The translations under genes were made by a program, and so were the position numbers. The notes beneath the pieces were generated by a model, which did no database searches, was not told the DNA's origin, and saw nothing but the letters and a program-made list of their open reading frames with translations. Shown piece after piece: positions 1 through 7,024 of a DNA stretch of 11,780 nucleotides. Source of the DNA: Myxococcales bacterium (GTDB taxonomy: Bacteria > Myxococcota > Polyangia > Fen-1088); assembly GCA_003159055.1 (NCBI GenBank), contig PMLH01000178.1:3332-15111 (forward strand), in the 5' to 3' direction. Position 1 is the first letter of the stretch. Each line of letters begins with the position of its first letter.

Positions 1-1
1 G

Positions 2-1933
2 ACCGCAACGGCCGAGGTGGCACCTGCCGACTTGGTCGATGCCGAGCCAGCGCACGCCCCGGCGCCGGCGGCGCCACCGGCCTCGCCTTCCGCCGGAACT
101 GATTTCCTCGGCGACGCGCGCATTCTCATGCAACTTGCGGCCTGCATCGGTGACGCCGAGCTGCCGCCCGAGTGGCCGACGTCGCTTTTGCGCGACCACT
201 GCCACGCGCTTCGCGAGCTGGTCGACAGATACCGCACGCGCTGGATTGAACGGACGCGAAGCACCCTGGCCAAGGTCGTGCCGGCGGACTTGCCCAAGCG
301 CGTGGTCTATCCTTTTGGCGGCGGCGACCTGTTCACGGCCCTGCATGCCTTCCCCGCCGCCGAGGAATACACGACCATATCCCTCGAAAGCGCCGGCGAT
401 GTGCGCGGTCTCCTCGGCCTCAATCGGAAACAGCTAATCTCCAGCCTCGAAGCGACGCGCGAGCATTTGCGCTGTCTGTTCGCCGTCAGTCATTCGAAGA
501 CGACCAACCTGCGGGAGGGCTCGCATGCGGCCATGACCGGCGAGATAACCTTCGCCCTGATCGCATTCTCGGTCTTCGACTATGAGCCGATTTCCCTGCG
601 CTATTTCAGGTTGGATCCGCAAGGCAACATCGTCTACTTGCGTGCGGACGATCTGGTCAAGAAGGACGGAGCGCCCAATCCCTTTGCCAACGTCGAGATT
701 TCCTTCCGCTCGCGCCAGGATCCAAAGGCTCCGGTGCGCGTGTATCGCCATTTTGCCGCGAACCTCGACGACAAGCACTTCGCCGCCAACCATCCGCTGG
801 CTTTGCACCTCAGCGAAAAGGGCCGCGTGTCCGTCCTCGTCAAGGCGGCCAGCTATCTGCTGTGGTTCGACTCGTTTTCGCATATCCGCTCGTACCTGCT
901 CGACCACGCGGAATGGATGCTCTCGGATTCGACCGGCGTGCAGCCGTCGGTGGCGCGTGCGGCAGGTTTCGAGCAGGAGTGCTGGGGGCTTTTCCACGGC
1001 CCGTTCCTGGCCCAGTATTCACCGACCAAGAATGAATTCATGGCGCTGTGGCAGGCGAGCCCGAGGCGCGAGCTGCCTTTCTATTTCGGTTATCCCGATG
1101 TCGATGGACATGGGCACATGATGGTCACCCGGCGCACCGGGCGACTGGCGGCGACCGGAACCAGCGAGCCCGCGACCGACCAGGTCTCCGGCGGTGCGCA
1201 CTGGCGCCTGCTGACGCCGAAAGGGCCGGTTCACGTTTGGCAGCCGCGCGGTTACCACGCAGCGACCGCGGGAACCGTGCTTTACGTGCATGGCTACTAC
1301 ACCAACGTTGACGGGGCGTGGGTTCAGCATGCCCTGGCCGAACAGTTTGCCGCCAGCAAGGTCAACGCGCTCTTCATCGTGCCCGAGGCTCCGAGCGGCG
1401 GCGGGGAAGAGGTCTTCTGGCCGGTGCTTTCCGACTTGCTGGCCGAGGTGGAAAGGCAGTTGCCCGGCATCCATGTTCGCTCGCCCATCGTCGTGGCCGG
1501 TCACAGCGGTGCTTGGCGCACGATCGGCCTTTGGACGGACGAAAAGAACAGCGCCAACCAGGTGGAAAACTTCGTGTTGCTCGATGGGCTCTACGGCATG
1601 GAGGACAAGTTCCAGGCCTGGCTTGCCCAGCGGCCCAATGTCGACGAGCCGCGCATGACGCTGGTGTCGAGGGACACCGCCAACCGGGTCGCGCCATTTC
1701 TGGAACAGATTGCTGGGACCAAGCGGCGCGCCAGTTTGCCTGAAACCTACCACGACCTGACCTCGACAGAAAAGGCCACCCGGGTGCTGGAAATTGCCTC
1801 GGAGCTTGGCCACATGGAAATCGTCACCAGTGGCAAAGTGCTGCCGGTGCTTCTGCATCGCTCGCCTTTGCGATCGGTGAAGGCTCCGCCCAGGTTCACG
1901 AAACCGGAGAAGGCCAAGGAACAGGAACCGTGA
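2..1933 (+). CDS. Two-domain protein: uncharacterised N-terminal domain fused to alpha/beta-hydrolase (5' partial)
   Basis: The reading frame is open to the window edge. The first possible start inside is a GTG at 17 (638 residues from there; numbering below uses it). The first 28 residues are an Ala/Pro-rich linker, so the true start, and any signal peptide or lipobox, probably lies upstream. Residues about 28-385 form an unassigned domain with Y98-P-F-G-G-G-D104 near its start and an S279-Y-L/D285-S-F/D304-S-T-G block near its end. From memory this resembles an uncharacterised bacterial family with a YPFSGPD-like motif; that is inference. Residues about 395-620 look like an alpha/beta-hydrolase: strand then H425-G-Y (oxyanion-type HG motif), nucleophile elbow G495-H-S497-G, and plausible acid D523 and base H599. 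The substrate is unknown; esterase, lipase or peptidase activity is possible. The stop overlaps the start of the next gene, so the two are probably translationally coupled. Confidence 0.8.
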   Translation, partial: TATAEVAPADLVDAEPAHAPAPAAPPASPSAGTDFLGDARILMQLAACIGDAELPPEWPTSLLRDHCHALRELVDRYRTRWIERTRSTLAKVVPADLPKRVVYPFGGGDLFTALHAFPAAEEYTTISLESAGDVRGLLGLNRKQLISSLEATREHLRCLFAVSHSKTTNLREGSHAAMTGEITFALIAFSVFDYEPISLRYFRLDPQGNIVYLRADDLVKKDGAPNPFANVEISFRSRQDPKAPVRVYRHFAANLDDKHFAANHPLALHLSEKGRVSVLVKAASYLLWFDSFSHIRSYLLDHAEWMLSDSTGVQPSVARAAGFEQECWGLFHGPFLAQYSPTKNEFMALWQASPRRELPFYFGYPDVDGHGHMMVTRRTGRLAATGTSEPATDQVSGGAHWRLLTPKGPVHVWQPRGYHAATAGTVLYVHGYYTNVDGAWVQHALAEQFAASKVNALFIVPEAPSGGGEEVFWPVLSDLLAEVERQLPGIHVRSPIVVAGHSGAWRTIGLWTDEKNSANQVENFVLLDGLYGMEDKFQAWLAQRPNVDEPRMTLVSRDTANRVAPFLEQIAGTKRRASLPETYHDLTSTEKATRVLEIASELGHMEIVTSGKVLPVLLHRSPLRSVKAPPRFTKPEKAKEQEP

Positions 1934-2289
1934 ACGTGATTGTTTGGCTGAAGTCGCCGATCGTTATCATCGTGGCGACGCAGCTGCTTTTTTCGGTCGG
2001 CGACTTGATGGCGCGCGCGAACATGCGCAAGCACGGGTTCACGGTGGCCGCGTTTCTCAAGCTGTGGTTCTTTGTCTATATCGCTAGCCGGCAGGTGGCG
2101 ACGGTAGGGCAGCTCTACATCCTCGCCTCGGCGCCCATCGGGCGCACTATGGCGCTGTTCGGCGCGGCCTCCATCGTGCTCGCCAACCTGCTTGGCGTAC
2201 TGCTGTTGGGCGACATCCTGTCGCTACGTTCATACGCCGGAGTTGCCCTGGCGGTTCTGGCATTCACCGTGATGAGCGTGGCCAAGTAG
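1930..2289 (+). CDS. Small four-helix membrane protein, EamA/DMT-like half transporter
   Basis: This 119-residue protein starts at a GTG whose last two bases belong to the TGA stop of the preceding gene (GTGA overlap), a classic sign of translational coupling. Hydrophobic segments lie at about residues 10-27, 39-66, 73-93 and 99-117, which suits four transmembrane helices. The end, with L-L-L-G-D95 followed by a Y102-A-G-V-A-L helix, resembles the terminal helices of EamA and small multidrug-resistance type DMT proteins, where a Glu is usual in place of D95. Full EamA proteins have about ten helices and SMR/ArnE-like proteins have four, so this would have to act as a homo- or hetero-oligomer. 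Substrate and direction are unknown. The coupling suggests it works with, or anchors, the hydrolase fusion. The family call is by resemblance only; a membrane protein of this topology is certain enough. Confidence 0.75.
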   Translation: MNVIVWLKSPIVIIVATQLLFSVGDLMARANMRKHGFTVAAFLKLWFFVYIASRQVATVGQLYILASAPIGRTMALFGAASIVLANLLGVLLLGDILSLRSYAGVALAVLAFTVMSVAK

Positions 2290-2334
2290 CTGCGGAACAA
2301 ACCATTCCGTCGCGCTCTCCATCGTCCCGGCGGA

Positions 2335-2361
2335 GCCAGGGCGGCCACGTCGTAACCTGGC
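2335..2361. repeat. Inverted repeat in the 155-base gap before the lipoprotein gene
   Basis: GCCAGG at 2335-2340 pairs perfectly with CCTGGC at 2356-2361 across a 15-base loop, 46 bases after the stop of the small membrane protein gene. It could be a weak transcription stop for the upstream pair or an operator-like site. No T-run follows it, so it is not a standard intrinsic terminator, and a 6-base match may be chance in GC-rich DNA. The rest of 2290-2444 shows no promoter I can defend. Confidence 0.25.
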
Positions 2362-2444
2362 ATGGAACGAGATACGGTTTTGGACCGGCGAGCCCTGCCA
2401 TGCCAAGCTCAAGCAGAATCGGTCCGTGCACCTCGGACATTGCG

Positions 2445-3305
2445 ATGCAATCGAAGCTCTTGCCCGTCCTCATTCGCGCCGTCGCGCTGGTCGCCCCTGT
2501 CCTGCCCCTTGCATGCTCACGGAGCACACCTGACCCTACGATGCGTCCAGATGGGAATGTGCCCCGGAGCAGCGACGCCACTGCTGCTGGCGGCGGGTTG
2601 GGCGGAATCGGCGGCAGCGGCCCAGTGGCCGGGCAATCCGGCGATGACCTGCTTTCCGTACCCAAAGGCTTGGCCAACACCAACGTGGATGGTGAGGACG
2701 TAGGGCTAACGCTGGTCGCGTTCACGCTGGTGCAAAGGGCGACCGGCCCCGCGCTCTACGCGGCTGTCAGAAACGACGGGGACACCCCGGCCTGCGAGGC
2801 CGGCATGACGACGTACTTCGTCGACAAGGCCGGTGAGGTCGTGACCAGCTCGGGCGCTGTCTTGCAGAGTGGGCGGCTCTATCGAATGGACGACGGAACA
2901 ATCATTCCGTGCATCACCCCGGGCCAGGTCGCGATGGCTGCCTCGACCGATCTTCCGAATTCGATGGTGATCGACCAGCTGGGATACCTGCAGCACCTGT
3001 TTCCATCTTTCACGGTACCCAGTGTTGTTCCAATTCCTGGACTCGTGGTGGGCGACGTGCAAACCGTCGCGACCGACGCCGGAAACGCGTACACCGGCAA
3101 GGTCACCAACGGGCTCGCTGGGGCCGTCAGCGCTCCCGCGGTCACTATCTTCCCGGTGAACCGAGTCGGCCGGCCGCTCGGCGCGGCGACGAGCAGCGCG
3201 ACGTTCGACATTCCACCCGGCGGCAGCTGGACCTTCGAGACCACCGTCGTGGAGGATCTCGGCGTTGACTACGTCGCATTCCCGTCTGCCACCGTTGCAA
3301 GCTAG
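2445..3305 (+). CDS. Secreted lipoprotein with two FxLYD-like beta domains
   Basis: Starting at the ATG at 2445 gives 286 residues beginning with a clean lipoprotein signal: K4 and R11, a hydrophobic stretch, and lipobox L20-P-L-A-C24. A start 45 bases upstream is also open but would put 15 polar residues before the signal, so 2445 is preferred. A GGA 8 bases upstream is the only ribosome-site hint. After C24 comes a Ser/Pro/Gly-rich linker to about residue 75. Two beta-rich segments follow, at about 84-175 and 205-283. The first has L-Y-A-A-V-R-N-D-G and a later Y-F-V-D-K-A-G-E-V, the alternating pattern of FxLYD-type domains found in bacterial surface lipoproteins, and contains the pair of cysteines in P-A-C-E-A-G and I-I-P-C-I, which could form a disulfide. 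Function is unknown. It lies 27 bases before the sulfatase-like gene on the same strand, so co-transcription is likely. Confidence 0.8.
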   Translation: MQSKLLPVLIRAVALVAPVLPLACSRSTPDPTMRPDGNVPRSSDATAAGGGLGGIGGSGPVAGQSGDDLLSVPKGLANTNVDGEDVGLTLVAFTLVQRATGPALYAAVRNDGDTPACEAGMTTYFVDKAGEVVTSSGAVLQSGRLYRMDDGTIIPCITPGQVAMAASTDLPNSMVIDQLGYLQHLFPSFTVPSVVPIPGLVVGDVQTVATDAGNAYTGKVTNGLAGAVSAPAVTIFPVNRVGRPLGAATSSATFDIPPGGSWTFETTVVEDLGVDYVAFPSATVAS

Positions 3306-3332
3306 CGCCGCAACCTGATAGCTCTATAGCCG

Positions 3333-6110
3333 ATGTCGATTCCAGCCCTACCCGCAGTCGTGTTCCGTTCTGCCGTGCTGGCAGGGGTGTCGGTTGGTCT
3401 TGTAGACGGCATCCGCGCGGCGTGGCTGGGCCACGTGTCGTTTGCCGGGTTCCTCGGTTGCGTGACCCTGACCGTGGGCTTCGATCTGCTGGTTGCTGCG
3501 GCGGGCGGGGCAGCGCTGGCGCTGCTCTTGGCCGTGGCAAGGTGGGGCGAACGTCGCAAGGCGGGCTGGATTGCGTCGGCGGTGGGCTGGCTGGTGGCAG
3601 GTGGCGCTGCCGCCGGTGGCACGGTGGCCGGGGTCACTGGCACCGCGGCTCGCAACAATCGGTTTCTCGCCGCCGGTGTGGTCGCGCTGGTGTCGATGGC
3701 CGCGGCGGTGGGCGCGACCTTTGCCGGACCGGCGGCAGGACGCGTGCTCGGTCTCGTTCCCGGCCTGCGTTCGAACAAGCCTCGGCAAAGCAGACCGGTG
3801 AGCGCGGCAGGCATTCTCGTACTGGCGCCGTTGGCCGTCCTGGCGTTGGAAGCCGCCATCTTTCTCATCGTTTGGCGCACGCGCGCGCCCTTGCGCAAGG
3901 ACGTGCTCGCTGCGCGCGCGACCTGGGCCGCGCTGCTGGCCACGTTGCTTCCAGTCGCTATTTTTGTCGCCAGCGCTCGATTGTCCCGCATCCGACTGTG
4001 GCAGAGCGTGCTCGCAGCGCTGTTGCTGTTCGGCGTGCCAACGGCCCTGCTGATAAACGCGCGCTGGGTGAAGGATTTCCAGTTCATGCCTTGGACGCTG
4101 GTCTTGGTGATTGTCGGGCTGGTGGTTGTCACGGCGACACTTGGATTCCTGCTGCGAAACAGAACCGTTGCTCGGTCGTTGAATCTGAGTCTGACCGTGG
4201 CGTTGCCTTTCCTGGCCGTGGTCGCGGCCTTCACAGCCTCGGAATCCGAGATGGCTCGCAAGGCGGCGTCCGCCCACGCGGGCCTGGCAGGTGCGCTGCT
4301 GGCGCAAGGGCAGCGCCTGTTCGATTTCGATCACGACGGTTACGCGCGCTTCTTCGGCGGTGGCGACTGCGACGACAGCGATCCCGAGCGCAATCCCGGT
4401 GCCCGCGACTGGCCCGACGACGGCATCGATCAGGACTGCGATGGCAAGGACGCGACCGCTGCGGCGTTGCGCTCGCCGCCGTTTCAGCCAGTGCCGGATG
4501 CGGTACCGCACGACCTCAAGGTTCTGCTCGTCACCATCGATACCCTGCGCGCCGACCACGTCGGGACTTACGGCTATCGCCGTCCGACCACGCCCAACCT
4601 AGACCGCCTGGCCGCCGAGAGCACAGTGTTCGAAAACGGCTGGGCGCACGCGCCGTCGACCCGCTATTCGATGCCTGCCATCGCCACCGGACGCTGGCCG
4701 TCGGCCATCGACTGGGACGAATCGATTTGGTGGCCGCGCATCGCCCCCAGCCAGCGCATGATAGCCGAGTCGCTCAAGGGTTTGGGTTACACCACCGGGG
4801 CTCTCTACGCCTATCTCTATTTCAATCGCGGCGACCGGCGTGGCTTCGAGCGCGGCATCGACTACTACGACGACCGGCGCGCAGCCCTGCACGTGAACGT
4901 CAACGGTCCCATGGAATCAGTGGGCTCTTCTGCGCGCGAGATGGCCGACGACGGCATCGCGTTTCTGCGCCAGCATGGGCAGGAGAAGTTTTTCCTGTGG
5001 ATGCACTTCTACGATCCACACCTCAACTACGAACGGCATCCAGAAGCGCCCGACTTTGGCAGCGCGCAGGCGGACCTTTACGACGGCGAGATTTGGTTTA
5101 CCGACCAGCAATTCGGCCGTGTGCTCGACGAAATGCGCGCGCAAGGCCTGTGGGACAAGACCGCGATCATCGTGGTGGGCGATCACGGCGAATCGCTCGG
5201 CGAGCACGGCATCGTCGCGCACGGCTACCATCTATACACGCCACACACCAAGGTGCCGTTCATCGTGCGCGTGCCCGGGCTGTCGGCGCAGCGACTGACG
5301 ACACCGGTCGGGCACGTGGACTTGGCTCCCACCATGCTGAACCTCGCGCGCGGCGCGCACGAGTCGTCCTTCCTTGGGCGCTCGCTCGTCGATTTGCTGG
5401 CCGGCAAACCTGCCGAGCCCGCACGCGCGCCGGTGTTTCAGGAAGTCAGTTACGAAGGCAACGTCAAGCGGCGCGCGCTGGTCACGGCCACCCACCACCT
5501 GATCTGGAACTGGACACCCGACAACACCACCGAATGCTACGACATCGCCCACGATCCCGGCGAATTGAAAGACCTTTGGGGCTCCCCTGCTGGGCAGCCC
5601 GCGTGCTCACAGTTGAAGGAAGACTTGCGCGCGAAAGTCGCGCTGCTGTCGCTACCGACGGGCTACGCCGACAAAATGGCCTTCGGGCTTGCCAATGCAA
5701 GTCCCCCTGCGCACGTGCTCGACGCGAGCGTGGGTCCCGCCTTGCGCGTGCTCGGCTACGACTTGGCGTCTGCCACGGTCCATCGCGGGGAAAGTGCCGA
5801 GCTGGTCACCCACTTCCAGTTGGCCGGCAAGGTTGATCCAAGCTGGCACCTGTTTTTTCACCTGGAAGGACCCGCCGGTTTTCGCAATCTCGACCACGTT
5901 CCCGTCGAGGGCGTCTACCCGATGGAGCGCTGGCGCCCCGGACAGCACATTCGCGATCGCATGCACATCGCCTTCACGCCAATCATGCCGCCGGGCACAT
6001 ACACGGTCTATCTCGGCCTCTTCAAAGGCAGCCAGCGCCAGCCGGTGTCTCCCGCCGCCGCCAGCGACGGTCGGGATCGGTTGCGCATCGCCACCATCGT
6101 GGTCGAGTAG
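3333..6110 (+). CDS. Polytopic membrane sulfatase/phosphotransferase-superfamily enzyme with MopE-like metal-binding motif
   Basis: The protein has 925 residues in four parts. Residues 10-300 hold about eight or nine hydrophobic helices. Residues 331-373 are an Asp/Cys-rich motif with G-D345-C346-D-D-S-D and D366-Q-D-C369-D-G-K-D, like the metal-binding repeats of MopE-type proteins. Residues about 395-700 are the alkaline phosphatase-like sulfatase fold (PF00884): T401-I-D403-T-L-R-A-D408, then A440-P-S-T443-R, then W556-M-H-F-Y-D-P-H, then D617-H618-G-E-S-L-G-E-H and H630-G-Y-H. Residues 800-925 form a beta-sandwich-like tail. Counted back from the T-G-R, T443 falls where classical sulfatases have the Cys/Ser converted to formylglycine; Thr there is typical of LtaS/EptA-like phosphotransferases. 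A role in modifying an envelope lipid or glycan is therefore as likely as sulfate release; substrate unknown. No clear Shine-Dalgarno precedes the ATG at 3333. It probably shares a transcript with the lipoprotein gene 27 bases upstream. Confidence 0.88.
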   Translation: MSIPALPAVVFRSAVLAGVSVGLVDGIRAAWLGHVSFAGFLGCVTLTVGFDLLVAAAGGAALALLLAVARWGERRKAGWIASAVGWLVAGGAAAGGTVAGVTGTAARNNRFLAAGVVALVSMAAAVGATFAGPAAGRVLGLVPGLRSNKPRQSRPVSAAGILVLAPLAVLALEAAIFLIVWRTRAPLRKDVLAARATWAALLATLLPVAIFVASARLSRIRLWQSVLAALLLFGVPTALLINARWVKDFQFMPWTLVLVIVGLVVVTATLGFLLRNRTVARSLNLSLTVALPFLAVVAAFTASESEMARKAASAHAGLAGALLAQGQRLFDFDHDGYARFFGGGDCDDSDPERNPGARDWPDDGIDQDCDGKDATAAALRSPPFQPVPDAVPHDLKVLLVTIDTLRADHVGTYGYRRPTTPNLDRLAAESTVFENGWAHAPSTRYSMPAIATGRWPSAIDWDESIWWPRIAPSQRMIAESLKGLGYTTGALYAYLYFNRGDRRGFERGIDYYDDRRAALHVNVNGPMESVGSSAREMADDGIAFLRQHGQEKFFLWMHFYDPHLNYERHPEAPDFGSAQADLYDGEIWFTDQQFGRVLDEMRAQGLWDKTAIIVVGDHGESLGEHGIVAHGYHLYTPHTKVPFIVRVPGLSAQRLTTPVGHVDLAPTMLNLARGAHESSFLGRSLVDLLAGKPAEPARAPVFQEVSYEGNVKRRALVTATHHLIWNWTPDNTTECYDIAHDPGELKDLWGSPAGQPACSQLKEDLRAKVALLSLPTGYADKMAFGLANASPPAHVLDASVGPALRVLGYDLASATVHRGESAELVTHFQLAGKVDPSWHLFFHLEGPAGFRNLDHVPVEGVYPMERWRPGQHIRDRMHIAFTPIMPPGTYTVYLGLFKGSQRQPVSPAAASDGRDRLRIATIVVE

Positions 6111-6115
6111 GGGCA

Positions 6116-6973
6116 CTAGTTGAAGGTCGCCGAGCAGAGGATCGCAAGCTCCGTCGAGGTCCAGCGGTTGTCGCGATTGTTGTCCTTCAGCGAGGCAAGC
6201 TGGAGCTGCACTGCTGCGCCAAGGCCCCAGTTGGCGGAAAGCCACCATTCCTTGCCAAAGGTGAGACTGGTGCCGATGCCGAAGTTGGTCAGGTCCCTGC
6301 CGCCGCTGCCAGCGACGGTGCCTTGGGTTTGCGTGAGCCGCCCGTAGGTCAGGGTGCCGGAAAAGTAGGCATCCCAGCGCTGGATGTAGTAGGCCAACCC
6401 CGGCCCAAGGGCATAATGATCGAGCTCGATCCCGTTTTCGCTTCGCGAACCTGCTTGGGTTTGCTCGATGGTGGGATTGGCGATCACGGTGAGCAACAAC
6501 TCGCCGTACAGGATGAAGTTGTTGGCCACCGCGTAGCCCAAGGCTCCGCTGGCGAGCAATCCGAAACCCGACAATGTCGCACCAAGCGAGCTGTTCGACG
6601 CTTGCAGATGCGCGCCTCCACCCATCAACCGCACATACAGGCCGTCATGCTTGTGGTAGCCGGGCGGTGGCACCTCGGTGGCCGGGGCGTAGCTGGACGG
6701 CGGATAGCCCGGCAGCGTTCCATACCCAGGCGGTGGCGGATAGCCTGGCGACTGCACGTAGCCAGGCGGCGGTGCGTAGGCGGGCGGCAAGGCATAGCCT
6801 GCCTCAGTCGGCATTGGCGCGGCCGGGCTGTCGCCGTTGCTCGGTGTTCCCTGGACTTGCGCCGCTGAAGGGGATGACCCCACCAGCACGACTGCGGTTC
6901 CAATCGTTGCGAGTGAGACCTTCCCGCGAAATCTGCGTAACGTCCGCGCATTGGCGCGAAAGATTGCGAGCAT
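6116..6973 (-). CDS. Outer-membrane beta-barrel protein with PPGY-repeat linker
   Basis: From the ATG at 6973 the protein has 285 residues; a GTG three codons upstream (6982) is an alternative start. An Arg-rich start (R10, R13, R14, R16, K18) leads into a hydrophobic stretch and a likely signal peptidase I site after S36-A-A38. A Pro/Gly/Tyr-rich linker with repeated P-P-G-Y units follows to about residue 106. The rest has alternating hydrophobic/polar strands and frequent G-L/G-Y turns, for example L-G-Y-A-V-A-N-N-F-I-L-Y-G-E-L. It ends with A-T-F-N, so an aromatic residue sits next to last, as in barrel proteins recognised by the Bam machinery. This length suits a barrel of about eight strands, of the outer-membrane protein OmpA/OmpW-like size class. 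Function unknown. It follows the 684-residue lipoprotein gene on the same strand and converges on the sulfatase-like gene with 5 bases between stops. Confidence 0.78.
   Translation of the reverse strand: MLAIFRANARTLRRFRGKVSLATIGTAVVLVGSSPSAAQVQGTPSNGDSPAAPMPTEAGYALPPAYAPPPGYVQSPGYPPPPGYGTLPGYPPSSYAPATEVPPPGYHKHDGLYVRLMGGGAHLQASNSSLGATLSGFGLLASGALGYAVANNFILYGELLLTVIANPTIEQTQAGSRSENGIELDHYALGPGLAYYIQRWDAYFSGTLTYGRLTQTQGTVAGSGGRDLTNFGIGTSLTFGKEWWLSANWGLGAAVQLQLASLKDNNRDNRWTSTELAILCSATFN
6656..6799 (-). repeat. Degenerate tandem repeat encoding PPGY units
   Basis: This segment of the outer-membrane protein gene encodes imperfect repeats of P-P-P-G-Y or S-P-G-Y/L-P-G-Y type, about seven Tyr-terminated units in a 48-residue stretch, just after the signal peptide and before the barrel. 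At DNA level the unit reads as GTA-GCC-(A/G)GG on the plus strand. Such linkers are common in periplasmic or surface-exposed parts of envelope proteins in this type of bacterium and may bind the cell wall or span a layer; that role is inference. Confidence 0.7.
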
Positions 6974-7003
6974 GAACGCCACGCAGCCTATCGGTCAAAG
7001 CTG

Positions 7004-7019
7004 CGCGGTTCAACCCGCG
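7004..7019. repeat. Short inverted repeat between lipoprotein and outer-membrane protein genes
   Basis: CGCGG at 7004-7008 pairs with CCGCG at 7015-7019 around a 6-base loop. It lies 5 bases beyond the stop codon of the upstream minus-strand lipoprotein gene, in the 51-base gap before the outer-membrane protein start at 6973. Position suits an attenuating or RNA-stabilising hairpin in a shared transcript. There is no T-run, so it is not called a terminator, and a 5-base stem may be chance. Confidence 0.25.
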
Positions 7020-7024
7020 ATTGC

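Noticed and set aside
1019..1858. 279-residue minus-strand frame opposite the hydrolase domain
   Set aside because: No motif, biased composition, and the opposite strand codes clear hydrolase motifs.
3302..4559. Long minus-strand open frames (319 and 403 residues) opposite the membrane domain of the sulfatase-like gene
   Set aside because: Compositionally biased (Arg/Ala/Thr or Arg/Gln/His-rich), no domain or membrane logic, fully opposite a well-supported gene; typical GC-rich shadows.
3422..5836. 804-residue plus-strand open frame overlapping the sulfatase-like gene
   Set aside because: Extremely Arg/Gly-rich with no recognisable motif; it is the +1-shifted shadow of the real frame.
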